From NCBI GenBank assembly GCA_017983695.1, contig JAGOAX010000005.1, forward strand, positions 186,001-250,000: 64,000 nucleotides of DNA. The letters run 5' to 3'. A program made the position numbers and the translations under genes. Shown here piece after piece: positions 15,061-24,600 of the stretch. Each line of letters begins with the position of its first letter. Position 1 is the stretch's first letter. The notes under the pieces are model-generated. The model ran no database searches. It worked only from the letters and a program-made list of their open reading frames with translations, and was not told the DNA's origin. Origin of the DNA: Ferruginibacter sp. (GTDB lineage: Bacteria; Bacteroidota; Bacteroidia; Chitinophagales; Chitinophagaceae).

Positions 15061-17088
15061 TTACATGTTGCGGCGGTACTGCCCACCCACAGCATACAGT
15101 GCATTGGTAATTTGCCCCAGGCTGCAATACTTCACGGTCTCCATCAGCTCGGCAAATAAATTACCGTTGTTAATGGCTACCTGTTGTAATTGTTTCAGCA
15201 TGGCTGCACTTTTATCCGCATGCCTTGCCTGAAAAGCCTCCAGTGTTTTTATCTGGAATTCTTTTTCTTCGGTGGTACTGCGGATAACTTCTGTTGGCAA
15301 AATGGTTGGACTGCCGTTTTTATTTAAAAAAGTATTTACACCAACAATAGGATATTCGCCGGTATGCTTTAATGTTTCGTAATACAGGCTTTCTTCCTGA
15401 ATTTTATTGCGCTGGTACATTCTTTCCATTGCACCCAGCACACCGCCACGCTCTGTAATGCGGTTGAATTCATTCAGTACGGCATCTTCTACCAGGTCGG
15501 TTAATTCTTCAATTAAAAATGCTCCCTGGTTGGGGTTTTCATTTTTTGCTGTACCCAGTTCCCGGTTAATAATTAATTGAATGGCCATGGCACGGCGCAC
15601 ACTTTCTTCGGTGGGAGTGGTAATGGCCTCGTCGTAAGCGTTAGTGTGTAAACTGTTGCAGTTATCATAAATGGCATACAATGCCTGCAGTGTTGTTCTT
15701 ATATCGTTAAAATCAATTTCCTGCGCATGCAAACTTCTGCCGCTGGTTTGTATATGGTATTTTAATTTCTGGCTGCGGTCGTTGGCCTTGTATTTATTCT
15801 TCATGGCCTTGGCCCAGATCCTTCTTGCTACTCTTCCTATAACACTGTACTCAGGATCCATACCATTGCTGAAGAAGAAAGATAAGTTGGGTGCAAAATC
15901 ATCAATGTTCATTCCCCTGCTCAAATAATACTCTACATAAGTAAATCCGTTGGATAAAGTAAATGCTAATTGTGTAATTGGATTTGCACCTGCTTCTGCA
16001 ATATGATAACCGCTGATGCTTACGCTGTAAAAATTCTGCACTTTGTTGGTGATAAAATATTCCTGTACATCACCCATTAATTTTAATGCAAACTCTGTAG
16101 AAAAGATGCAGGTGTTTTGCGCCTGGTCTTCTTTTAAAATATCTGCCTGCACCGTTCCTCTTACGGTGGCTAATGCTTTGGCTTTTATGGTTGCATATAC
16201 ATCGGCAGGTAAAACATCGGAACCGCTTAAGCCTAATAAACGTAAACCCAACCCATTGTTTCCAAAAGGTAAGGCCTCCCCTAAATCCCCTCCCTCGGAG
16301 GGGACTTTAGACTCTGATAATTTGGGTAGTGCTGTGTGATGCACGGGTTTACCATCAACTCCTAAATATTTAGGCAATTTTTCGATATCGTATTTTGCCT
16401 CTATAAGTTTATTGACTGCTTCCCGTAAATTATTTTCGATGATGTATTTTTCGCATTGCTGGTCAATAGCTGCATTCATAAAAAATGCCAGCAACATGGG
16501 TGCAGGGCCGTTAATGGTCATACTCACCGATGTTTTCGGATCACAAAGATCAAAACCACTGTATAGTTTTTTGGCATCATCAACTGTAGCAATACTTACA
16601 CCGCTGTTACCTACTTTACCATAAATATCCGGACGATGGCCGGGGTCTTCGCCGTATAGCGTTACACTGTCAAATGCGGTAGATAATCTTTTTGCAGGTT
16701 GCCCTACACTTACATAATGAAAACGCCTGTTGGTTCTTTCGGGTCCGCCTTCGCCGGCAAACATTCTGGTTGGGTCTTCGCCTTCTCTTTTTAAAGGAAA
16801 AACACCTGCGGTAAATGGAAATTCTCCCGGCACATTTTCCTGCAATTGCCATTTTAAAATATCACCCCAGTCTTTGTATTTGGGTAAATACACTTTACTG
16901 ATTTTTGTACCACTTAAAGATTTATACGTTAGCTCCTGCTTTATTTTTTTTCCTCTTACATCAAATTCAAAATAATCGCCTTCATACTGTTGCAGTACGG
17001 CAGCCCATTGCTCCATCAGTTTTTTTGCATCGGGATGCAGTTGCTCTTTTAACTGATCGTATTTTTTTTGCAATTCGTTCGTTAGCAT
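15061..17088 (-). CDS. Acyl-CoA mutase half of IcmF (coenzyme-B12 isobutyryl-CoA mutase-type)
   Basis: 675 residues matching the substrate-binding/TIM-barrel part of Icm[93 protein letters not shown], then [27 protein letters not shown] and [42 protein letters not shown]. With adenosylcobalamin it would isomerise a short branched acyl-CoA such as isobutyryl-CoA to the linear form. In canonical IcmF this follows the B12-binding and GTPase domains in one chain; here those are a separate gene (18330-19736) and a DUF1016 gene sits between. An insert at about residues 260-280 ([12 protein letters not shown]) is encoded by a palindromic repeat. The [11 protein letters not shown] after it resumes the family sequence. 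Confidence 0.92.
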   Translation of the reverse strand: MLTNELQKKYDQLKEQLHPDAKKLMEQWAAVLQQYEGDYFEFDVRGKKIKQELTYKSLSGTKISKVYLPKYKDWGDILKWQLQENVPGEFPFTAGVFPLKREGEDPTRMFAGEGGPERTNRRFHYVSVGQPAKRLSTAFDSVTLYGEDPGHRPDIYGKVGNSGVSIATVDDAKKLYSGFDLCDPKTSVSMTINGPAPMLLAFFMNAAIDQQCEKYIIENNLREAVNKLIEAKYDIEKLPKYLGVDGKPVHHTALPKLSESKVPSEGGDLGEALPFGNNGLGLRLLGLSGSDVLPADVYATIKAKALATVRGTVQADILKEDQAQNTCIFSTEFALKLMGDVQEYFITNKVQNFYSVSISGYHIAEAGANPITQLAFTLSNGFTYVEYYLSRGMNIDDFAPNLSFFFSNGMDPEYSVIGRVARRIWAKAMKNKYKANDRSQKLKYHIQTSGRSLHAQEIDFNDIRTTLQALYAIYDNCNSLHTNAYDEAITTPTEESVRRAMAIQLIINRELGTAKNENPNQGAFLIEELTDLVEDAVLNEFNRITERGGVLGAMERMYQRNKIQEESLYYETLKHTGEYPIVGVNTFLNKNGSPTILPTEVIRSTTEEKEFQIKTLEAFQARHADKSAAMLKQLQQVAINNGNLFAELMETVKYCSLGQITNALYAVGGQYRRNM
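16271..16310. repeat. Palindromic repeat inserted in frame in the mutase gene
   Basis: Arms cccctcc (16287-16293) and ggagggg (16297-16303) with flanking ctaaat/acttt. The composition (runs of C then G) is unlike the surrounding coding DNA but like the inverted-repeat elements at 19751-19928 and 50679-50827. It encodes [11 protein letters not shown], absent from the IcmF pattern I recall. Confidence 0.65.
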
Positions 17089-17097
17089 ATTAATCAG

Positions 17098-18333
17098 TTA
17101 TTTTCTTTTTACAGATTTAATTTTTTTTAAAAACCGGTTTACCTCATCCTGCAATTGTTTGGGGGATGGCAGTTTATTCTTAAAATTCTTTGGCAATGAT
17201 TTACTAAAAGTATATTCGCTTACGCCAATAGGATGATTAATACTTGTTAATGCATAATCCACCTCTACATTATCTTTTGCGCCACATAAAATAATGCCTA
17301 TTGAGGGATGATCATGCTGCTGGCGCAGTTGTTTGTTTACCATGTTCAAATAACCATTCATCTGGCCGGTATGTGCCATTTCAAATTCTTCCATCTTTAA
17401 TTCTATTACCACATAGCTTCTTAAAAACAAATGGTAAAAAAGCAGGTCGATAAAGTGTTCTTTTTTACCCGTCATTAATTTAACCTGCCTGCCTACAAAA
17501 GCAAAGCCAGCGCCCAGCTCCATAATAAATTCCTGTATGTGTTTAATAAGTTCCTGTTCTAATTCTGTTTCTGTAATATTTTCTCCTAATTGTAAAAATC
17601 TAAAAACGTAAGGGTCTTTTAAAATTTGGTTGGCCAGGTCGGCCTGTGGCTTTGGCAGTGTTAAATGAAAGTTAGATGCTTTTTTTGTTTTGTGCTGCCG
17701 CTGGTATAAATCTGTTTCAATTTGATATTGCAATACAACACGGCTCCAGTTATTTTCTATAGTTTTATTAACGTACCAAAGGCGTTCTGCATTGTCATTT
17801 ATTTTATCCATTAAAAACATGTGGTGCCCCCATGGGATATTTACCAGTAAAGGGTTTGAGAGATAATATGTTTTACTGCTGAATATTGCAACAGTATGCT
17901 GCGCAATGGCATTTTTTTTATTTTTAGGCAATTGGGCAGCAGGCTGCTGCCCAATTAGATGCTTACTTTTTTTCGTTAACGCAACAGCTTGTTGCGTAAT
18001 TAACTTTACAGGGGTTTGTTGTAATTGGGCAGCAGCCTGCTGCCCAATTAATAAATTTGGATAAACTGTTGCAAACTGCCGCATATATTTTAAATTACGA
18101 AAAGAAAAACCCTTCATATCAGGAAATCCTTTTTGTAAATCTTCTGCTAATTGCTCTATCACTTTTGTACCCCATCCTTCTGACTCAATTTTTTCTGTTA
18201 TCTGCCTGCCAATATACCAATACAATATCAGCATATCCGCATTCACCTTTAAGGCAGTTTGCAGCCTGCTTTGGTGAATATTATTTTTTAATTCCACCAG
18301 CCACTGGTTATATTTTCTTACAGGCGTTTTCAT
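17098..18333 (-). CDS. YhcG/DUF1016-family PDDEXK nuclease, lodged inside the split icmF
   Basis: A 411-residue protein: N-terminal DUF1016 domain (YNQWLVELKNNIHQSRLQTALKVNADMLILYWYIGRQI ... WGTKVIEQLAEDLQKGFPDMKGFSFRNLKYMRQF, residues 7-90) and C-terminal PDDEXK domain with HFIDLLFYH and YVVIELK (about residues 310-335), the Asp and Glu-x-Lys of the nuclease site. Family members are found in restriction-modification and other mobile contexts. Between them, residues 95-150, are four repeats of 15-16 residues on the pattern LIGQQAAAQL that are encoded by palindromes. The start overlaps the stop of the B12/GTPase gene (ATGA) and its stop lies 9 bp before the mutase start, so it is translated from within the icmF operon. 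Why a nuclease sits here is unknown. Confidence 0.9.
   Translation of the reverse strand: MKTPVRKYNQWLVELKNNIHQSRLQTALKVNADMLILYWYIGRQITEKIESEGWGTKVIEQLAEDLQKGFPDMKGFSFRNLKYMRQFATVYPNLLIGQQAAAQLQQTPVKLITQQAVALTKKSKHLIGQQPAAQLPKNKKNAIAQHTVAIFSSKTYYLSNPLLVNIPWGHHMFLMDKINDNAERLWYVNKTIENNWSRVVLQYQIETDLYQRQHKTKKASNFHLTLPKPQADLANQILKDPYVFRFLQLGENITETELEQELIKHIQEFIMELGAGFAFVGRQVKLMTGKKEHFIDLLFYHLFLRSYVVIELKMEEFEMAHTGQMNGYLNMVNKQLRQQHDHPSIGIILCGAKDNVEVDYALTSINHPIGVSEYTFSKSLPKNFKNKLPSPKQLQDEVNRFLKKIKSVKRK
17885..18049. repeat. Four in-frame palindromic repeats within the DUF1016 gene
   Basis: Two perfect 27-bp palindromes (13-bp arms aattgggcagcag around one base) at 17930-17956 and 18023-18049, an 8-bp-arm relative at 17979-17997 and a decayed one at 17885-17907. 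In the coding frame corresponding codons are 48, 45 and 48 bp apart, giving LIGQQAAAQL, LITQQAVAL, LIGQQPAAQL and AIAQHTVAI. Confidence 0.85.
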
Positions 18334-19736
18334 TTTTTGTCGTCCATCATTTTTATTACACCATCTAACTGGTATAATTTAGTAGCAATGGCAGCTTGTT
18401 CTTTTACCCAATTATTATATTCAGTAATGGTATCGGCAATTTCTGCAAGGTATCGTACTCTTTTTGGCGGAATAATAGTTGACTGGCTGGCAGTATCTTT
18501 TACATGAGCATGGTGTTCAATGTCGCCCTGAAATTTTACGCCGGTTTTTTCGGCTACCTTTTCCATGAGGCGTTCAAACAATTCATTTACACCGGCATCA
18601 TTAAATTGTGCAGCAATGGTTCCTACAATTGGTAATTCTTCATCTTTTGCTGTCCATAAACTGTGGTTGCGTTTGTATTGTTTGCGTACATCATGCAAAG
18701 CATCTAATGCACCTGCTTTATCAAATTTATTTACACAAACCACATCGGCATAATCCAGCATATTTATTTTTTCTAACTGACTGGCAGCACCATACTCGGG
18801 TGTCATTACATACATGCTTACATCGCAATAATCTAAAATTGATGCATCGCTTTGCCCCACGCCTGCACTTTCTAAAATAATAAAATCGTAACCGGCAGCT
18901 TTGCAAATGTCAATTGCTTCCTGTACATATTTACTTAGTGCTTTTTCACTTTCTCTTGTTGCCAAACTACGCATGTATGCCCTTGGCGATGAGATGGAAT
19001 TCATTCTTATTCTATCACCTAATAAAGCACCGCCGGTTTTTTTCTTGCTGGGGTCAACAGAAATTACTGCAATAGTTTTATCGGTATAGCCATTCAGGAA
19101 TCTTCTTACAATTTCATCGGTTACACTACTCTTGCCAGCACCGCCGGTTCCGGTAATCCCCAACACCGGAATAGTTTTATCTGTTGTCCGTTGTCCGTCG
19201 TCCGTCATCCCTACTCCATTCTCCACATTGGTTATCTGCCTGGCAATTTTTCTTACATCATTCACTTCACCCAGCGTCATCGCATTTTTATAATCGCCGT
19301 TTCCATCAAGGGCAAAGTCGCAGGAAAGGATGACATCTTCAATCATTCCTTCCAACCCCATTTTTCTGCCATCATCCGGACTATAAATTTTTGTAATGCC
19401 GTAATTATGCAGCTCCTCAATTTCACTTGGCAAAATAGTTCCACCACCGCCGCCAAAAATTTTAATATGGCCGCAACCATTTTGTTCCAGCAGGTCTTTC
19501 ATGTATTTAAAAAACTCCACATGGCCGCCCTGGTAACTGGTAATGGCAATGCCTTGCACATCTTCTTCAATAGCACACTCCACAATTTCATGCACACTGC
19601 GGTTGTGGCCCAGGTGAATAATTTCGGCCCCTTTTGATTGCATAATGCGGCGCATAATATTAATGGCCGCATCGTGCCCGTCAAATAAACTGGCTGCAGT
19701 TACAATACGAACTTTATTATTTAATGTAAAACTCAT
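18330..19736 (-). CDS. B12-binding plus MeaB-type GTPase half of IcmF
   Basis: 469 residues from the ATG at 19736 (an upstream Met at 19775 lies in a repeat-derived leader and is not homologous). The N-terminal domain has the cobalamin motif SLFDGHDAAINIMRR (Asp19-Gly-His21) and GGGGGTILPSEIEEL; the second domain has Walker A GITGTGGAGKSS (about residue 195-205), VISVDPSKKKTGGALLGDRIRMN and the guanine-specificity NKFD, as in MeaB/ArgK chaperones that load and protect adenosylcobalamin. The end (RVRYLAEIADTITEYNNWVKEQA) is the IcmF linker. Between the two domains the heptamer array at 19183-19210 encodes DDGQRTTD. It ends in an ATGA overlap with DUF1016. It should work with the mutase half at 15061-17088. 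Confidence 0.92.
   Translation of the reverse strand: MSFTLNNKVRIVTAASLFDGHDAAINIMRRIMQSKGAEIIHLGHNRSVHEIVECAIEEDVQGIAITSYQGGHVEFFKYMKDLLEQNGCGHIKIFGGGGGTILPSEIEELHNYGITKIYSPDDGRKMGLEGMIEDVILSCDFALDGNGDYKNAMTLGEVNDVRKIARQITNVENGVGMTDDGQRTTDKTIPVLGITGTGGAGKSSVTDEIVRRFLNGYTDKTIAVISVDPSKKKTGGALLGDRIRMNSISSPRAYMRSLATRESEKALSKYVQEAIDICKAAGYDFIILESAGVGQSDASILDYCDVSMYVMTPEYGAASQLEKINMLDYADVVCVNKFDKAGALDALHDVRKQYKRNHSLWTAKDEELPIVGTIAAQFNDAGVNELFERLMEKVAEKTGVKFQGDIEHHAHVKDTASQSTIIPPKRVRYLAEIADTITEYNNWVKEQAAIATKLYQLDGVIKMMDDKK
19183..19210. repeat. 7-nt tandem array in the B12/GTPase gene
   Basis: Four contiguous 7-mers: GTTGTCC twice, then GTCGTCC and GTCATCC. They lie in frame in the linker between the cobalamin and GTPase domains. 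Confidence 0.8.
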
Positions 19737-19750
19737 AAGAAGATTTGAAC

Positions 19751-19928
19751 CCCGGCCCCTCCTATCCTCCCCCAAGGGGAGGGAGATGGAGAAGATTGTT
19801 TGGGAGATTATGTTTTATAATTTTTTATCAAGCAATAGTTGTTAGAAAGAAAATGAATACCTGTTCTTTCGCTCTTCGCAACAATCTTCTCCCTTTCCTC
19901 CCCCATGGGGGGAGATAGAGGGGGCCGG
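19751..19928. repeat. Inverted-repeat element (MITE-like), copy 1
   Basis: About 178 bp with imperfect ends of about 50 bp in inverted orientation: ccggcccct ... agaagattgtt on the left and its near-complement ending ggggccgg on the right. Each end also contains a small palindrome (tcccccaagggga). No open frame inside. A second copy is at 50679-50827. It lies upstream of the B12/GTPase gene and downstream-side of the lipoprotein gene start. Confidence 0.7.
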
Positions 19929-19972
19929 AACTACAAATTTACCTACAAATCATCTTACAAAAATAATAGCCA

Positions 19973-20836
19973 TTAGTTTTTAGATGAATGTTTGCTTAAA
20001 GCAAAAACTTTTGGCAAATCAAACAACAAACCGCCTGATATATTGAAAACCCTTGCATCTACAAACCTGCGGCTTACTAAAAATGCAAAGCCCATCTGAA
20101 ATTCCAATTGCACACCCGGCAGTTTTTTAAACCCAAATGTGTTTACCATTGCAGGCTCCCAAAAAACCCTTGGGCTATAGCTAAGACTATCTAATTTATA
20201 ATTATTTAATTCTGTTGCGTTATAATCAGTGGCTATATTTTTAAAAAAAATAATACTGCTTCGCAGGGAAAGAGAAGCGGCAAAATTCCTCTTGCCTCTT
20301 ACTGTAAGTGCCGGCTGAATAAAAAGCTTAGTTACATTTACATGATGGTAATGGCTGCGGTATATACGATTTTGGTCACGCCCATTATCGGTAAAACTAA
20401 ATTTCCCAAAACCTGCACCTGCAAAAATTTGTACAAAGGATCTCTTGTTCTCATTCAATGCATGAAAATACCCCAGCCCTATTTCGGTTAGGTTTCTTTT
20501 GTAATTAATTACCACACTATCCCTGTTACCGGCATCAAAATCGCCTGCATTTCTTTCTGTACGATGAAAGTAGTTGAGTTGTACTGCCCAGTGATTGGTT
20601 ATGGCATAAGCTGCCTGCAGATCGTAGCCCCTGGCTTTTGCCTTTACCGGTATACTGTCTTTTACTGAATTATCAACCGGGTTTACGGAATAATTTACAG
20701 CCAGTTTGCTATCACCTTTTTTGGTAAGTACAGGTACGTTGTGGGCTGATGGGCTGTACATATACCTCGGCGTATAACAGGAAGACAAACAAAAAAGTAA
20801 AAAGGCAAAATTAAAAAAGTATAATACAGGCCTCAT
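19973..20836 (-). CDS. Outer-membrane-type lipoprotein, probable beta-barrel or envelope protein
   Basis: A 287-residue protein with a lipobox-like signal MRPVLYFFNFAFLLFCLSSCYTPRYMYSP (Cys20). The body has alternating strands of a small outer-membrane protein: GDSKLAVNYSVNPVD, GYDLQAAYAITNHWAVQLNYFHR, VINYKRNLTEIGLGYFHAL, FVQIFAGAGFGKFSF, FIQPALTVRGKRNFAASLSLRSSIIFFKN, VQLEFQMGFAFLVSRRF. These read as an 8-12 stranded barrel-like pattern with aromatic ends, though lipidation and a barrel together are unusual; the Cys may instead be a chance hit in the signal. No family assigned. It begins 3 bp after the rsmA stop, so it is probably cotranscribed with it. Confidence 0.75.
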   Translation of the reverse strand: MRPVLYFFNFAFLLFCLSSCYTPRYMYSPSAHNVPVLTKKGDSKLAVNYSVNPVDNSVKDSIPVKAKARGYDLQAAYAITNHWAVQLNYFHRTERNAGDFDAGNRDSVVINYKRNLTEIGLGYFHALNENKRSFVQIFAGAGFGKFSFTDNGRDQNRIYRSHYHHVNVTKLFIQPALTVRGKRNFAASLSLRSSIIFFKNIATDYNATELNNYKLDSLSYSPRVFWEPAMVNTFGFKKLPGVQLEFQMGFAFLVSRRFVDARVFNISGGLLFDLPKVFALSKHSSKN

Positions 20837-20838
20837 TC

Positions 20839-21591
20839 TTAGCTCATTTTAAAAGTAAGTGCTGCAAAATCTTCTATACTTAATGCTTCGGCACGTTTAT
20901 TAAAAATATCATCCTGCAATATTTCTGCAGTAAATAAACTTTTTACGGCGTTGCGTAGCGTTTTTCTTCTTTGATTAAAAGCTGTTTTTACCAATACCCA
21001 ATAGGCTCTATCACTTTTTACGGGTAAAGGTTCTGTCCTTCTTATTAATTTTATTACACCACTCTGTACTTTGGGTGGTGGATTAAAACATTCGTTGCTT
21101 ACATCAAATAAATATTCCACTTTATAATAAGCCTGTACCAGTGCGCTCAATACGCCATACACTTTGCTGCCTTCTTTGCTTGCCGCCCTTTCTGCCACTT
21201 CTTTTTGAAACATACCAATTACACAAGGCACCTCATCTTTCCATTCTAAAATTTTAAACAATATTTGTGTAGAAATATTATATGGAAAATTACCAATTAC
21301 AGTAAATGGTGCTTCAAAAGGTTTGTCAATATCCAAAAAGCTCTGGTGAATAATTTTATCTTTTAAAGAGGGATATTTTTGCTGCAGGTAAACCACTTTT
21401 TCCTCATCCAGTTCCACTGCTTTAAAATTTATATTGGGCAGGTTTATTAAGTGTTTGGTTAAAGCACCTGCACCAGGGCCAACTTCCAGCAAATTTTCAA
21501 ATGGCTCTTTTTTAAGTTCTGCAATTATTTTATCAATAACAGTTTCGTCTTTTAAAAAATGCTGCCCCAGCGATTTCTTCAGTGTATACAT
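20839..21591 (-). CDS. rsmA: 16S rRNA (adenine(1518)-N(6)/adenine(1519)-N(6))-dimethyltransferase
   Basis: RsmA (KsgA) dimethylates two adjacent adenosines near the 3' end of 16S rRNA late in 30S assembly. The protein starts MYTLKKSLGQHFLKDETVIDKII at 21591 (250 residues); the longer frame from 21657 adds 22 residues that have no family counterpart and run into a terminator. Motifs: LGQHFL, SAM-binding LLEVGPGAGALT, and the catalytic NFPYNIS (N-L/F-P-Y), then PPPKVQSGVIKL and AFNQRRKTLRNAVKS. It follows a giant T9SS cargo gene after a terminator, with the -7 box TACTTTTG only 4 nt before the ATG, which suggests a leaderless or very short-leader mRNA. Confidence 0.96.
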   Translation of the reverse strand: MYTLKKSLGQHFLKDETVIDKIIAELKKEPFENLLEVGPGAGALTKHLINLPNINFKAVELDEEKVVYLQQKYPSLKDKIIHQSFLDIDKPFEAPFTVIGNFPYNISTQILFKILEWKDEVPCVIGMFQKEVAERAASKEGSKVYGVLSALVQAYYKVEYLFDVSNECFNPPPKVQSGVIKLIRRTEPLPVKSDRAYWVLVKTAFNQRRKTLRNAVKSLFTAEILQDDIFNKRAEALSIEDFAALTFKMS

Positions 21592-21595
21592 TGAA

Positions 21596-21603
21596 CAAAA
21601 GTA
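21596..21603 (-). promoter_or_regulatory. Candidate -7 box for rsmA
   Basis: TACTTTTG (minus strand) sits just after the T-run of the terminator at 21612-21640 and 4 nt before the rsmA ATG. A clear -33 TTG is not seen. Confidence 0.4.
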
Positions 21604-21611
21604 ACATAAAA

Positions 21612-21640
21612 AATGCCCCTTGTTAAAAATAAGGGGCATT
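21612..21640 (-). terminator. Terminator of the giant T9SS gene, before rsmA
   Basis: Stem aatgcccctt (21612-21621) and aaggggcatt (21631-21640), then a run of T on the minus strand. Placed between the stop at 21661 and the rsmA start. Confidence 0.85.
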
Positions 21641-21660
21641 CTAAAACTATTAAACAAATT

Positions 21661-24600
21661 TTATTTAACGATCAGCAGCTTCCGGGCTATAACTTCGTTA
21701 TTAATTAATAGCTGTAAAGAGTATAAACCTGCGCCATATGCAGTAAGGTTCTTTATCATTATTGTATTATTTCCTTTTACGGCACTATAGTTTTGAACCA
21801 ATACTGTTTTACCTGTTTCACTAACCAGGCGTACAGTTACTTTTGTGTCTTTATCCACAAAAAACTGCATAGTAACATAATCCTTAACCGGGTTTGGCAT
21901 TACCGTTACAGGTGTTTTTACAGTGCCGGTTCTTATTACTACAATATTGCTGTACTTTATTGCTCCTGATCTACCAACTACCTTAAGCCTGTAATAAATA
22001 ACATCAGCGTTAATATCAATTACATCGTCGGTAAAATTAAAGCTTTGCTGTTCGTTTATTTTTACTGCATCTGTTACTACACCCCTGAAAACATAGATGT
22101 CATTATCCAAACTCCGTTCTATTTCAAAATGATCTATTTCAGCTGGTGTTATAACTCCCCAGTTTAATAATATACTGTTGTCTTGCCGTACCCCTGTAAA
22201 CTGAACAAATTCTATCTGCAGTACAACACTTGTATATCGCCAGTCCCTGTCCGTTTGTGATGGCACTCTTTTTTGAACTGTAGCCCTTGTGCCGGGTGTG
22301 GGATCGCCTGTTAATGTACCACCGGTGCCCATTCTGTAAGAAGTACCTTTAATATTAGTAACCGAATTCAATGAATCAAAACGGTTATCCAAGCCATCGC
22401 CATCAGTATCCAGGCCGGTTAGTGTTACCAGGTCATCCACCACACCATTAAGGTTAAAGTCATTACCTTCTATAATGTCAGGTTGTGCATCGGCATCTGT
22501 ATCAAGATCCCTGTAATCGGGAGTGCCATCGCCATCATGATCGTACACAAAAATACCAGCACCGCTAAACCCAGCCACATTATCATATGGCGCCATCAGG
22601 CCATCACCATCAGCATCGGTTAGTGTTGGTAATGCATAGCCCAATGTTGACATGGCTTCTATATTATCCGGAATACCGTCATCATCACTGTCAATATCCA
22701 GGTAATCGGGGTTGCCAACGCCATCTGTATTTATTAAAGTTAATACCGGCATTGTAGATATAGTTGTCGACCAGCCATTGATTGCTATTGTGCCATCCAC
22801 AATTCCATTAAAGTTGGCATCCGGTAAACCAGCTTCAATTACATCAACAATACCATCACCATCGCTATCTACATCATAAGGGTTAGGCCTGAAGTCCCTG
22901 TCAAGATTTTTATTAGGGAAATTATCTGCCCTGCCATTTACCGGGCTTATATCCGGCCCTGTAATTAACAAGGCTGTTCCGTTAACATTATTATCAGATA
23001 TACCATCGCTATTGGCATCTGTAAAATTTGACAGTTTACCATTATTACCTGCATACGAACCGGAAACTTCCACAACATCCGGTATGCCATCATTATCACT
23101 ATCTGTATCCAGGTAATTGCCAATACCATCACCATCAAAGTCCTGTGCCCCTAATCCTACATTGGAACCTGCAACACCTGTGTTATTGGCATCTACATTT
23201 TGAGAGAACCCATCATTGTCTGTATCGATATAATTATCTATTATACCATCGCCGTTGGTATCTACTCCATACGACTCCACCGTATCGGGTATACCATCGT
23301 TATCACTATCCAGATCAAGATGGTTAGGTATGCCATCCAGGTCTTTATCCATATTATCATTTATACCATCGCCATTGCTGTCGGTATAACCAGGAAAATT
23401 ATTATCGTAAAAATTGGGAATACCATCATTATCCGAATCGGCACTGGGATCAAAATTATCATTAAAACCATCGGCATTATTGTCGGTATATCCCGGGTAA
23501 GTTGCATCGTTCCAGTTAGGTATTAAATCACCATCGGCATCCTGCAATGCAACGGGATTATTTAATTCCACATAATCCGGTATGCCATCATTATCATCAT
23601 CAATATCGGGACAGGCAATTATAAATACTGCAATACGTACTGTATCGGAACAACCTGCACCATTACTATAATACGCCCAGTAAATACGTGATACAGTTAC
23701 CGGTGTAAGCGGATTATAAATATTTGCCGGAATAAAAGGCATGGCAGAATAAATGATATAACCCGGGTATGCCCTCCATGGCAACATAACATTTGTTGCC
23801 GGGCAATTATTTACCAATAATGTATCTGAATTAATATGGCATGGACCACTAAGTGGTAAAATAACCGGCCCTTTAACTATACAACCTAAAGTACTTACTC
23901 CGCTTGAATCAAATAATACATCTCCCGATCTTTTACCATTATAATTTATACGGGCACTATTAGTTATTGAACCAACACAACTTAGTATGGCACATGAGTT
24001 TGCTGTAATAACACTAAACTCTACATTACCGCTGCTGCCATGCGGTATGTAACCGCCAGTAATTGCATTTGCGCCGGTGCCGATGCGATATACCACCCGG
24101 TTATTCATTAAATCAAATTCTGCCTCATCATCTCCTGCAATATCTGTTTTAGCAATACCATTAATTCTTATACTACCACGGATAAAGGTAGTGGCATTGG
24201 GTATATTATCTATAATTACAGTATTGGTACTTGTATCGTTACCCACATTACTGTAATTGATCTGGTAACGCAAACTATCGCCGGGTATAAGAATGCCGGC
24301 ATTAATATCTGTGGCTGTTTTATCAAACGAATAAGAAGGATTATAGTTAGATATTGATGTGGTAACACAATGCAGAAAATAATTTTCGCTGGGTGAACTA
24401 AACCTTATGCTTGCTGATGTTTGTGAATTACCCAACACCGCATTGCCCACATTTGGTACTTCAATAAGATCCACATCATAACCCAGTGTATTTAACTGCG
24501 CCGGATTTCGGGTAAGTACCGAAACGCCTTTGTAAGTGATGGTACTGTTCCACATATCATTTAAATTAGCCGTGGCACTTGGTGTTTGGCTGATGTATGT

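Noticed and set aside
23028..23526. Two plus-strand frames opposite the thrombospondin repeats
   Set aside because: His/Tyr/Ile-rich antisense of the Asp/Gly repeat array; repetitive by origin.
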